NCBI GenBank assembly: GCA_964650485.1
Contig: CAZYTX010000039.1
Coordinates: 1 to 34,741, forward strand
Length of the DNA stretch: 34,741 bases
Source of the DNA: CAZYTX01 sp964650485
GTDB lineage: Bacteria > RBG-13-61-14 > DATKZS01
Direction of reading: 5' to 3'
Every line of letters begins with the position of its first letter. Position 1 is the stretch's first letter. The notes under the pieces are model-generated. The model was given only the letters and a program-made list of their open reading frames with translations. It ran no database searches and was not told where the DNA came from. The position numbers and the translations under genes were made by a program. This document shows positions 7,498-15,658 of the stretch, in pieces.

Positions 7498-8700
7498 ATG
7501 GTTGACTTCGAGCTTAACGAGACGCAGCGGCAGATCACTGGCACAGCGGCCGACTTCGGCAGGCGGGTGGTGGCCCCTGCCGAGGCCGCTCTTGACAGGG
7601 AAGCCGAGCGCACTGACATCTACCAGGGAGAGCTTTTCTGGAAGGTGCTGGGGCAGTGCTACGAGCTGGGTTTCCACAAGATGTCGCTTCCCGAGCAGTA
7701 CGGCGGCCTGGGCCTGGACCCGCAGACCACGGGCATGGTGTGGGAGGAGCTGGCGCGCCACGGGCCCGGGTTTGCAGCCACACTGATTGCAGCCTCGATT
7801 GTGCCCCAGCTCATCGCTTTCCTGGCCTCGGACAACAAGGAACTGGTGGACAGGTACGTGGTCCCCTTTTGCGAGGACGAGAAGGCAAGTATAGTGAGCG
7901 CCTGGTGCTCGAGCGAGCCTGAGGTGGGCTCGGACGGAAAGAACTACTACGACCCCGATGTGAGGCACCACACCGGTGCAATCAACCGGGACGGCTCCTG
8001 GCACATATCCGGGGGCAAGTCCGACTTCGTATCCAACGGCGGCATAGCAAGCGTGTACGTGGTGTTCGCCTGCGTGGACCCCAAGATGGGGATCCGGGGC
8101 TCGGGCACCTTCATCGTGCCGGGCGACTCCCAGGGCCTGTCCCGGGGCAAGCCGCTCCAGAAGATCGGCATGCGCACCCTCAACCAGGGGCCGGTGTTCT
8201 TCGACGAGGTCCAGGTTCTGGAGCACTACCAGATATTCCCCCACGGAGAGCAGTATCCAATGCTGCATAACGCCATCATCACCATAGGCAACCTGGGGGT
8301 GGGATACGTGGCACTGGGCCTCATGCGCGCCGCGTACGAGGCCGCGCTGGAGCACGCCGGCCAGAGGGTGCAGTTCGGAAAGCCCATCCGCGAGCACCAG
8401 CTAATCGCGCGCAAGCTCTTCGACCTGTTCCAGACCATCGAGTCGGCCCGGGCCCTGCTGTGGAAGGCGAGCTGGCTGGTGAACAAAAGCTTTCCCGGCG
8501 ACCTCAAGACCAGCCTGGCGGCAAAGGTGTACGCCACCGAACAGGCCATCTTCCACACCGCGCAGATGGTGCAGGTGTTCGGCGGCTACGGCATATCCAA
8601 CGAGTACCCGGTGGAGAAGTACTCGAGGGACGCGAAGCTCTTAACCATCATGGACGGGACGAACGAGACCCTGGTGATGAAGGCCGCGCCGCTGCTGTAG
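7498..8700 (+). CDS. acyl-CoA dehydrogenase family protein
   Basis: A 400-residue FAD-dependent acyl-CoA dehydrogenase with the standard layout: N-terminal helical domain, central beta domain (about 125-230) and C-terminal helical domain with a Q-x-FGGYG motif near residue 361. At the site of the catalytic base (YEGT in medium-chain enzymes) the sequence reads MDGT with D386, so Asp replaces Glu. Asp as base is, as I recall, known for enzymes acting on alicyclic acyl-CoAs. A GTG at 7471 is in frame but overlaps the upstream stop; the ATG at 7498 with GGAGAGGAA upstream is the better start. It ends the tight operon and implies a CoA-thioester intermediate, although no CoA ligase or transferase is visible. 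Confidence 0.92.
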   Translation: MVDFELNETQRQITGTAADFGRRVVAPAEAALDREAERTDIYQGELFWKVLGQCYELGFHKMSLPEQYGGLGLDPQTTGMVWEELARHGPGFAATLIAASIVPQLIAFLASDNKELVDRYVVPFCEDEKASIVSAWCSSEPEVGSDGKNYYDPDVRHHTGAINRDGSWHISGGKSDFVSNGGIASVYVVFACVDPKMGIRGSGTFIVPGDSQGLSRGKPLQKIGMRTLNQGPVFFDEVQVLEHYQIFPHGEQYPMLHNAIITIGNLGVGYVALGLMRAAYEAALEHAGQRVQFGKPIREHQLIARKLFDLFQTIESARALLWKASWLVNKSFPGDLKTSLAAKVYATEQAIFHTAQMVQVFGGYGISNEYPVEKYSRDAKLLTIMDGTNETLVMKAAPLL

Positions 8701-8747
8701 AGGGCAAACGACTTGTACATGACAAATTTCAGCATTACTGATTTATT

Positions 8748-9677
8748 ATGAACATCGTCACCCAGACCGCAAACCCCGCGGTTGACAAGAGCTCCGCGGT
8801 TGATCAGGCAGTGCCCGAGCGCAAGCTCCGTTGTGACCCTCCGACCTACGAGCCGGGCGGGGGCGGCATCAACGTGTCAAGGGCCATAAGCAGGCTGGGC
8901 GGGTCATCCCTGGCACTCTACGCCTCGGGAGGGGCGCTGGGGCTCATGCTCCAGGAGCTGCTCGACCGCGAGGGCATCGAGCATCGCCCAGTAAAGGTAA
9001 GCGGACTGGTGCGCGAGAACCTGATAGTTTTTGAGAAGTCATCCGGGCAGCAGTTCCGCTTCGGCATGCCCGGCCCGGCTATTTCAAGTGAAGAGTGTGA
9101 AGACCTCTTGAACGAGGTCTCATCCCTGGACCCCCATCCCGAGTACCTGGTTGCCAGCGGCAGCCTGCCGGGGGGAGCGCCGGGCGATTTCTATGCAAGG
9201 GTGGCAGAGGCCGGGAAGTCCCTGGGCGCCCGGGTTATAGTGGACACCTCGGGAGAGCCGCTCGAACAGGCCGCAAAAGAAGGCGTGTTCCTTTTAAAGC
9301 CCAACCTGCGCGAGCTAAAGTCGGTGTCTGGCCTGGAGGGCAGGAAAGAGGCACACGTGCGGGAGATGGCCTCAGAGTTGATCTCTTCCGGCAGGAGTGA
9401 GGCGGTGCTGGTGTCCCTGGGAGCGCAGGGCGCCCTGCTGGTCACGGCTAATGAGCACCACAGGATCCAGGCCCCGCTAGTGCCCATACAGAGCAAGGTG
9501 GGAGCAGGTGACAGCATGGTGGGCGGTATGGTGATGAAGCTGGCCGGCGGGAGCACGCTGCTGGAAGCGGCGACCTATGGGGTGGCCGCGGGCACCGCGG
9601 CGGTGATGACCCCAGGCACCGGGCTGTGCAAAAGAGAAGATACGGACAAGCTTTTCAGTGAGATGATGCGTGGCTGA
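8748..9677 (+). CDS. pfkB: 6-phosphofructokinase II (PfkB family)
   Basis: A 309-residue ribokinase-fold sugar kinase, the same length as E. coli Pfk-2 as I remember it and similar throughout. It has the EPGGGGINVSRAI substrate/dimer motif at about 36-47, KPN at 184-186 and the GAGDS ATP/anion-hole motif at 252-256 with catalytic D255. It phosphorylates fructose 6-phosphate with ATP; a related tagatose- or fructose-1-phosphate kinase is the alternative. The gap from the acyl-CoA dehydrogenase is 47 bases and no clear ribosome site precedes the ATG, so its link to the GRE operon is uncertain. The trehalose synthase gene follows after 34 bases. Confidence 0.87.
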   Translation: MNIVTQTANPAVDKSSAVDQAVPERKLRCDPPTYEPGGGGINVSRAISRLGGSSLALYASGGALGLMLQELLDREGIEHRPVKVSGLVRENLIVFEKSSGQQFRFGMPGPAISSEECEDLLNEVSSLDPHPEYLVASGSLPGGAPGDFYARVAEAGKSLGARVIVDTSGEPLEQAAKEGVFLLKPNLRELKSVSGLEGRKEAHVREMASELISSGRSEAVLVSLGAQGALLVTANEHHRIQAPLVPIQSKVGAGDSMVGGMVMKLAGGSTLLEAATYGVAAGTAAVMTPGTGLCKREDTDKLFSEMMRG

Positions 9678-9711
9678 AAGTATAAGCCTTGGAAAAGGAG
9701 GATAGAAAAGC

Positions 9712-10944
9712 ATGAACATACCTGAAAGCAAAGGCTTCAAGCTGATAAAGGTGGACGACTACGAGAGGTACGTGGGAGCGGAGACCATCAATAGGATATA
9801 CAACAAGGCGGGGAGGCTCCGGGACGCTCACGTGGCCAACGTGAACTCCACCTACTACGGCGGAGGGGTGGCGGCGCTCTTGTCGTCAATGTCGCTGCTC
9901 TTCAACAGCCTCGGCATAAAGACCGGCTGGAGGGTGCTGCAGGGGAGCCCGGACTTCTTCTCCATCACCAAGAAGATGCACAACGCACTCCACGGCGGCG
10001 CCATAAACCTCTCCGAGAGGAAGCGGGAGATATACGAAACCATCGTGTTCGAGAACTCGGTCAGGAACCACCTGGACCACGACTTCGTGATCATACACGA
10101 CCCCCAGCCCCTGCCCATGATTAACCACTACCGCAAGAAGGGCCCCTGGATATGGCGCTGCCACGTGGACCTGACCGCGCCGGACATGGGGTTGTGGAAC
10201 TACTTCAGGTCCCACATCGAGAAGTACGACGCGGTGGTGGTGAGCCTGGAGGACTACAAGCAGGAACTCGACACCCCCCAGGTGTTCTTCCCCCCGGCCA
10301 TAGACCCCTTCTCCATCCAGAACCGGGAGATGTCGGACGAGGAGGTGGAGGAGCGGCTGGGCCACTACGGCATACCCGAGGACAAGCCGCTCCTTGCCCA
10401 GGTGTCCAGGTTCGACAAGTGGAAGGACCCGAACGGGGTGATCGAGGCGGTGAACATGGCCCGGAAAGAGGTGGACTGCACCCTGGTGCTCCTGGGCAAC
10501 GTTGCCACCGACGACCCCGAGGGGCCGGAGGTGTACCAGTCGCTTTTGAACAAGAGTGACGAGCGCACCATCATCATGAGCCAGCAGGACACCGCCCTGG
10601 TGAACGCCCTGCAGCGGCGGGCCACTGTAATCTTGCAGAAGTCCATACGGGAGGGGTTTGGACTGACCGTGGCCGAGGCCATGTGGAAGGGGACCCCGGT
10701 AATCGGCGGCAACGTGGGAGGTATACGCTACCAGATCGAGGACGGGGTCACAGGGTTCCTGGTCTCATCGGTGGAGGAGGCCGCGCACAGGATCGTGGAG
10801 CTGGTGAGAGACGACAAGCTCTGCAAAGAGATGGGAGAGCGGGCCCGGGAGAGCGTCCGGGAGAGTTTTTTGCTCACCCGCTACCTGGAGCAGTACCTGG
10901 ACCTGATGAACTCCTTCGAGACAAACTACAAGCTGAAAAGGTGA
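9712..10944 (+). CDS. treT: trehalose synthase (TreT-type, GT4 glycosyltransferase)
   Basis: A 410-residue GT-B retaining glycosyltransferase. The N-terminal domain has the TreT-like pattern of a glycine-rich loop NSTYYGGGVA (about residues 45-54) that binds the acceptor, then a donor domain with the family-typical E-G-F-G-L-T-V-A-E motif (about 306-314). TreT makes trehalose from NDP-glucose and glucose in one reversible step; it is best known from thermophiles but occurs in many anaerobes. AAAGGAGG lies ahead of the ATG. With pfkB directly upstream, a compatible-solute or carbon-storage role linked to glycolysis is inferred. The exact donor (ADP- or UDP-glucose) cannot be told. Confidence 0.82.
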   Translation: MNIPESKGFKLIKVDDYERYVGAETINRIYNKAGRLRDAHVANVNSTYYGGGVAALLSSMSLLFNSLGIKTGWRVLQGSPDFFSITKKMHNALHGGAINLSERKREIYETIVFENSVRNHLDHDFVIIHDPQPLPMINHYRKKGPWIWRCHVDLTAPDMGLWNYFRSHIEKYDAVVVSLEDYKQELDTPQVFFPPAIDPFSIQNREMSDEEVEERLGHYGIPEDKPLLAQVSRFDKWKDPNGVIEAVNMARKEVDCTLVLLGNVATDDPEGPEVYQSLLNKSDERTIIMSQQDTALVNALQRRATVILQKSIREGFGLTVAEAMWKGTPVIGGNVGGIRYQIEDGVTGFLVSSVEEAAHRIVELVRDDKLCKEMGERARESVRESFLLTRYLEQYLDLMNSFETNYKLKR

Positions 10945-11060
10945 GGTGAGGGGGTCAATACTGAAATTCCCTGGCCAGGAAATGCCAAGCTAGCTGCCAA
11001 ACATTAATTCATGTCTCCGATCCAAGTGCCTTATACTAATTCGCCGTCAAACATATGGCA
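10945..11060. other. convergent intergenic stretch
   Basis: The gap between treT and the leftward AOR gene. It contains a ten-base palindrome (CCTGGCCAGG, about 10970-10979) but no T-run, so no convincing terminator is visible. The rest of the gap holds the decayed fragment described separately. Confidence 0.4.
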
Positions 11061-11225
11061 TTAATCCTCGGCAAAGAGATCAGCGATTTCAGGAGCAGGC
11101 TTGCGCGGATGAGTCAACCAGATGGCAAGCCGCCTCTGATAGGCGTCCTTGCCGGGCGCTTCCCGCACCCACACCGCCAGTTCCTCGGGACTGAACCAGG
11201 GCTTGAGTTGAGCAGGTGGCAGCAT
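11061..11225 (-). pseudogene. short ORF resembling a transposase N-terminus (IS630-like), probable remnant
   Basis: A 54-codon minus-strand frame from ATG (11225) to TAA (11061). Its peptide is strongly protein-like, with a WFSPEELAVWV stretch followed by DAYQRRLAIWL and an end like a truncated helix-turn-helix (APEIADLFAED). From memory this resembles the N-terminus of IS630-family transposases, where the HTH normally continues. Nothing recognisable follows the stop and no terminal repeats were seen. I regard it as a truncated mobile-element remnant in a convergent gap. It could instead be a small intact protein. Confidence 0.45.
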
Positions 11226-11287
11226 TTCTCACCGCCTGCCCTGATTTTATCATTAGGATATATTTGCCGCCAAATCTGTATCAGAGC

Positions 11288-13282
11288 TTAAAAGGTCTCC
11301 AGCTTCCCGGCCAGGTCGTCGAGCCCGAGCTGGCGCAGCCTGTCAGCCAGGGGTCTGCCCATGTGGTCCCATCCCATGGCCGCGGCGAAGTTCTGGTTGA
11401 GCTCGGCCAGCGGTATGCGCACCCCTTTTAGCGGCCCGGCCTGGAGGGGCGGCTCTCCGCGGGCCCTGTCGGGCAGCTTGAAGTCCCTTGCCGGGACCTT
11501 GCCGTGCACCACGTTGAAAGCCTGCCTCATGTGCTGGATCCTCTCGCCCATGTCCAGGTAGTCGGATGCGGACTTGTCCCACCCGGTGGCCGCATCCAAA
11601 TACTTAATCAGGGGGAAGCTGGGACCGCACTGCACCGCGAACAGGCACACGCCGGAGCCGTTCACCACCTGCACGAACTTGCTGGCCGCTGACAAAAGCT
11701 TCTCCCTGTCTCTGGTGTCCAGCCGATGGGCCTTTTTGTAGAGCATGTCCACCTTTGGGAGGCCGGGGAAAATCTTGTGCAGGGCGAACATCTCCAGGTA
11801 AAGGTATGCATAGTTGGTGTGCCGGGCGGGCGTGGGCTCCATGGAGTATGCCACTGCGAAGCCGGGGTCGAGCCTTCCATCGTGCATTGGCAGGTCCTGC
11901 CCCCCGGCGTGCATGGCAAGGCTTTGCGAGCCTTTTCCCAGCCGCTCCGAGGCCTTTTTAGCCCCGTCCGCGAGCAGGTCGCCCAGCCCCTGTCTCTTCA
12001 CCATCTTCCCCGCCAGCTCGACCACCGCTTCCGGGTTTCCCCAGGAGAGGTCCAGCCCGTCAGCGTCCTCTTTGGTGAGCACGCCCTGCTCGAAGCACTC
12101 CATGGCGAATGCCACCGCGCTCCCCGCGGAGATGGTGTCCATGCCGGCGCGGTTCATGATGTCGTTTATCTTGTATATGGCCTCGATGTCGTTGTTCAAG
12201 ATGAGGCTCCCGAAGGAGCTCATGGTCTCGTACTCGGGCTTGTGCGAGTGGGTGAGCCCGGTGTTGGTGCTTGAGAGGTCGAGCACCCCGCCGCACCCCA
12301 GCGGGCAGGAGTAGCAGTGGTATCGCTTCTTCTGATGAGCTAAGACGTTTCCGGGGTTCAGCTTGCCCGAGTGGGTGGCCAAAGGGAAGTCCAGGGGCGT
12401 GCCCTTCCAGTTCATGATGGGCGAGTCCCCGGTCTCCGCGCCGATGATGTTGTTCACGATGGTGCCGTACGTCCTGAGCATGGTCCGCATCATGTCCCCG
12501 GCCGCGCCGAACACCAGTGGCGAGAACCTCATGAACCTGGCAATGAACCTGTTTATACGGGGCGTCATGAACTTGCCGCCCTTGTCTCCCTCTTTTATCC
12601 ACTGGCTGAATTCCCTTGACAGCTTCGAGATCGTTTCCGGGTCATGGGCCGCGACCTTCTGTTTGCCCGAGGCAACCACGGCCTTCAGCCGCTTTGACCC
12701 CATGACCGCGCCCATCCCGGAGCGCGCCGCTATCCTGGCGCCCTGGTTCACTATTCCCGAGATGAGGGAGAGGTTCTCCCCTGCCGGTCCTATGCATGCC
12801 ACCCTGGCGCTCTTGCCGCACTCCTGTTTAAGCCGCTCCTCGGTCTCCACCGTGTCCAGGCCCCACAGGTGGGAGGCGTCCTTTATCTCGGCCTTCTCGT
12901 CAGTGACGTTTAAGTACACGGGATTCTCGGACACGCCCTTTATAAATATCCCGTCGTATCCTGCGCGTTTTATCGAGGGCGAGAAGTCGCCGCCTCCGTT
13001 CGCGTCCCCCCACCCGCCGGTGAGCGGCGACTTGGCCGCGGCCATCCACCTGCCGGCCATCTGGGCGCCGGTACCGGTGAGCAGACCCGGCACCAGCGCC
13101 AGCACGTTGTCCGGCCCCATGGGGTCCGCGTCCTTGGGAATCTCGCGCATGAGGATTTTTGCGGCCAGCCCCATTCCTGCAAGCACCTGCTGGTAGAGCT
13201 CGTCGGGTATCTCTTCTTCACGGGTCGCTCTCGATCCCAGGTCCGCCCAGAGCACCTTTCCCATGTAGGGCCTTGACCACAT
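11288..13282 (-). CDS. aldehyde ferredoxin oxidoreductase (tungsten-type), paralogue A
   Basis: A 664-residue AOR-family protein. The 4Fe-4S ligands are C323, C326, C330 (CX2CX3C) and C546, matching the pattern of Pyrococcus AOR. The N-terminal domain includes the conserved ARSGMGAVMGSKRLKAV segment (about 187-203), and NRAGMDTISAG (377-387) is the pterin-binding signature of the second domain. The enzyme should oxidise aldehydes to acids, or reduce acids to aldehydes, with ferredoxin at a bis-tungstopterin centre in the cytoplasm. AGGAGG precedes the ATG, 11 bases after paralogue B ends, so the two are co-transcribed. Other AOR families such as the benzoyl-CoA reductase subunit BamB share the fold, but its partner genes are absent here. 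Confidence 0.92.
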   Translation of the reverse strand: MWSRPYMGKVLWADLGSRATREEEIPDELYQQVLAGMGLAAKILMREIPKDADPMGPDNVLALVPGLLTGTGAQMAGRWMAAAKSPLTGGWGDANGGGDFSPSIKRAGYDGIFIKGVSENPVYLNVTDEKAEIKDASHLWGLDTVETEERLKQECGKSARVACIGPAGENLSLISGIVNQGARIAARSGMGAVMGSKRLKAVVASGKQKVAAHDPETISKLSREFSQWIKEGDKGGKFMTPRINRFIARFMRFSPLVFGAAGDMMRTMLRTYGTIVNNIIGAETGDSPIMNWKGTPLDFPLATHSGKLNPGNVLAHQKKRYHCYSCPLGCGGVLDLSSTNTGLTHSHKPEYETMSSFGSLILNNDIEAIYKINDIMNRAGMDTISAGSAVAFAMECFEQGVLTKEDADGLDLSWGNPEAVVELAGKMVKRQGLGDLLADGAKKASERLGKGSQSLAMHAGGQDLPMHDGRLDPGFAVAYSMEPTPARHTNYAYLYLEMFALHKIFPGLPKVDMLYKKAHRLDTRDREKLLSAASKFVQVVNGSGVCLFAVQCGPSFPLIKYLDAATGWDKSASDYLDMGERIQHMRQAFNVVHGKVPARDFKLPDRARGEPPLQAGPLKGVRIPLAELNQNFAAAMGWDHMGRPLADRLRQLGLDDLAGKLETF

Positions 13283-13293
13283 GTCATCCTCCT

Positions 13294-15288
13294 TTATCCC
13301 GTGACCAGGTCGTCGGCCACGTCCGAGAGCCCGAGCTCGCGCAGCCTGTTAAGGAGCGGCATCCCGGTCTGGTCCCATCCCATGGCCGCGGCAAAGTCCT
13401 TGTCAAGCTGCTCGATTGGTATCCTGGTGCCCTTGAGCGGGCCTCCTTCCATGGGAGGCTCGCCCACCACCCGGTCGGGCAGCTTGAAGTCCCTGGATGG
13501 CACCCTGCCGTGTTTTATGTTGAAAGACTGCCTGATGTGCTGTATACGCTCTCCAATCATGAGGTAGTCCCAGGGGTGCAGCTTCCACCCGGTGGCCGCC
13601 TCCAAATACTTTATCAGGGGGTAGTCGGGTCCGGTCTGCACCGCGAACAGGCAGGAGCCGGCCCCGTTGACTATCTGCATGAACTTGCTGGCCACGGACA
13701 ACAGTATCTCGCGGTCCTCGGTCTTGAGCCTCGATGCCTTGCGGTAGAGGGTGTTCGCCGTTGGCAGGCCCTTGAATATCCTGTGCAGCTCGTACAGCTC
13801 GAAGGAGGTGTAAGAGTAGTTGGTGTGCTTTCCTGGCGAGGGCTCCATGGTGTAGGACACGGCCAGTCCGGGATCAAGACGCGGATCGTGCATGGGCAGG
13901 TCCTGGCCCCCGGCGTTCATGTGGAACTCGCGGGCCCGGCTGTCGAGCTTGTGTGCGGCCTTCCTGCTGCCGTCAGCCAGAAGGTCCCCTATACCTTCCC
14001 TTTTTATCATCTTTTGCACCAGCTCAAGCACGGCCTCGCTGTTGCCCCATGTGAGGTCCAGCTCGTCCGTGTCCGCCTGGGTGAGCACGCCCTTCTCGTA
14101 GCATTCCATGGCGAACGCCACCGCGCTGCCCGCGGCTATGGTGTCCATGCCGGCGCGGTTTAACATGTCGTTAATCATGAATATGGCTTCCAGGTCGTTG
14201 TTGAGTATGAGGCTCCCGAATGCGCTCAGGGTCTCGTACTCGGGCTTGTGCACCTCGGTGAGGTTGAACCTGGTCTTGCCGGAAAGCTCCAGTATGCCCC
14301 CGCAGCCTATGGGACAGGAGTGGCAATGGTAGCGCCTCTTCTGGTTCTCGACCACCAGGCCCGGCCCCAGCCTCCTCGAGTGTGTGGACAGGGGGAAGTC
14401 TTGGCTGGCCCAGCCCTTCCAGTTCTTTACGGGCGAGTCCCCGGACTCCGCGGAGGTCACCGTGCACATGGGCGTGCCGTAGGAAACCAGGGGCGAGACG
14501 ATCATCCAGCCGGGAGTGCGCATAGTCCAGTGTGCGAACCTTGGCAGGCGCGAGAGCAGGCGGCTGAGCAGGGGGCGCCTGCTGGTGTCCTGGTGCTCCT
14601 TCACGTACTCGACAAACTCGCGGTTGAGTGTCTTCATCCTCTGGGGGTCGTGCACGCCGGGCTTGTTGGTCCCGGCGCAGACCACGGCCTTCAGCTTCTT
14701 TGACCCCATAACCGCTCCCAGGCCGGACCGGGCCGCTATCCGTCCCTTGTCGGTGACGATTCCGGAGATGCATGAGAGGCGCTCTCCCGCGGGGCCTATG
14801 CAGGCGACCTTGGCGTTCTTCAGGCCAAGGTCCGCTTCCAGCCGCTCCTCGGTCTCCACCGTGTCCATGCCCCAGATGTGCGAGGCGTCTTTTATCTCGG
14901 CCTCGCCGTTGTTGACCACAAGGTAGACGGGCTTGTCGGAGACGCCCTTCACGAATATGCCGTCGTATCCGGCGCGCTTTATGGTCGGGGAGAATTGACC
15001 GCCGGCGTTGGCGTCCCCCCACCCCCCGGTGAGCGGCGACTTCCCGGTGGCCAGCCACCTCCCGGTCATCTGCGCGCCAGTGCCGGTGAGCAGCCCGGAG
15101 ACCAGGCCGAGCACGTTGTCAGGCCCCAGCGGGTTGGCCCCTCTTGGTATCTCCCTGAAGAGCACCTTGGCGGCAAGCCCCATGCCAGAGAGGACCTGCT
15201 GGTAAACCTCGTCCGGTATCTCCTCGTCCCAGACTTTGTGGTCGTCCAGGTCCACCCAAAGGATCTTTCCCATGTAAGGTTTGGTCAC
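13294..15288 (-). CDS. aldehyde ferredoxin oxidoreductase (tungsten-type), paralogue B
   Basis: A 664-residue AOR protein that aligns with paralogue A with almost no gaps. Cluster ligands are C322, C325, C329 and C546, and NRAGMDTIAAG lies at 377-387. I chose GTG at 15288 as start: AGGAG sits seven bases upstream and the N-terminus then matches paralogue A (KPYMGK). A TTG further upstream at 15309 would add seven residues and ignores this ribosome site. It is the first gene of the AOR operon, driven by the promoter at 15318-15346. The two differ most at about 225-285, a region likely near the substrate channel, so different substrates or a heteromeric enzyme are possible. Confidence 0.92.
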   Translation of the reverse strand: MTKPYMGKILWVDLDDHKVWDEEIPDEVYQQVLSGMGLAAKVLFREIPRGANPLGPDNVLGLVSGLLTGTGAQMTGRWLATGKSPLTGGWGDANAGGQFSPTIKRAGYDGIFVKGVSDKPVYLVVNNGEAEIKDASHIWGMDTVETEERLEADLGLKNAKVACIGPAGERLSCISGIVTDKGRIAARSGLGAVMGSKKLKAVVCAGTNKPGVHDPQRMKTLNREFVEYVKEHQDTSRRPLLSRLLSRLPRFAHWTMRTPGWMIVSPLVSYGTPMCTVTSAESGDSPVKNWKGWASQDFPLSTHSRRLGPGLVVENQKRRYHCHSCPIGCGGILELSGKTRFNLTEVHKPEYETLSAFGSLILNNDLEAIFMINDMLNRAGMDTIAAGSAVAFAMECYEKGVLTQADTDELDLTWGNSEAVLELVQKMIKREGIGDLLADGSRKAAHKLDSRAREFHMNAGGQDLPMHDPRLDPGLAVSYTMEPSPGKHTNYSYTSFELYELHRIFKGLPTANTLYRKASRLKTEDREILLSVASKFMQIVNGAGSCLFAVQTGPDYPLIKYLEAATGWKLHPWDYLMIGERIQHIRQSFNIKHGRVPSRDFKLPDRVVGEPPMEGGPLKGTRIPIEQLDKDFAAAMGWDQTGMPLLNRLRELGLSDVADDLVTG

Positions 15289-15317
15289 ACTTCCACTCCT
15301 TTCAACCAATTCTGATA

Positions 15318-15346
15318 ATTATAAATAAAGGGCACAAGTCATTCAA
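15318..15346 (-). promoter_or_regulatory. sigma70-like promoter of the AOR operon
   Basis: On the minus strand TTGAAT (15346-15341) and a perfect TATAAT (15323-15318) are separated by exactly 17 bases. Transcription would start near 15311, leaving a leader of about 20 bases that contains the AGGAG site of paralogue B. Confidence 0.7.
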
Positions 15347-15562
15347 ACGTGAAAGTTAGTAATGCCGGCGTAAATTTCAAGGCTGCAAGGGGTGATTTCA
15401 ATGCACGGCTTGACGCAACCACGCAATGGCGCAACGAGATAAAGAGGTTAGTCAGTGACTGTTCTGAAACGAAAGGGTCCGCTTTTTATTCGGCGCAACT
15501 GCTTTGGAGCCCCCGCACTTAAAAACTTAGTTTTGCAAAAGGCGCTAAATAAGAAGGAGACA
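15347..15562. other. intergenic, no intact gene
   Basis: The stretch upstream of the AOR promoter. All frames are broken by stops and the only longer plus-strand frame runs into the antisense of the sulfatase-like gene. It is probably decayed sequence continuing from the flavoprotein fragment at its right. Confidence 0.45.
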
Positions 15563-15649
15563 GACAGACTTCCCGGCCATGGCCATTTGCCCGGCCAGCT
15601 ACGACCCGCCCGGCCCGGAGCCGGTGATCACCAAATCGTAGTCTTTCAT
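15563..15649 (-). pseudogene. decayed FAD/NAD(P)-binding oxidoreductase N-terminus, interrupted by TAG
   Basis: On the minus strand an ATG at 15649, with AGGAG eight bases upstream, opens a frame with a textbook Rossmann start: DYDLVITGSGPGGS. The next codon is TAG (15601-15599). The same frame then continues LAGQMAMAGKSVCL, exactly what is expected after the GxGxxG helix of a flavoprotein. After about a dozen more codons further stops appear and similarity is lost. The fragment overlaps the stop region of the sulfatase-like gene, so it was once the next gene in that transcript. Identity beyond a dinucleotide-binding oxidoreductase is unknown. Confidence 0.6.
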
Positions 15650-15658
15650 ATGAGTCTC

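Noticed and set aside
7480..8397. Minus-strand open frame of 305 codons opposite the acyl-CoA dehydrogenase
   Set aside because: Shadow of a well-supported gene, with no ribosome site or recognisable domain.
11055..11291. Plus-strand frame of 78 codons between treT and AOR
   Set aside because: The peptide is less protein-like than the minus-strand transposase-like frame over the same bases, and no ribosome site is present.
12363..13196. Plus-strand open frame of 277 codons opposite AOR paralogue A
   Set aside because: Antisense shadow: AOR motifs on the other strand are unambiguous.
15599..15601. TAG decoded as pyrrolysine in the flavoprotein fragment
   Set aside because: More stops, TAG and TAA, follow within a short distance in the same frame and similarity ends, so decay is simpler.
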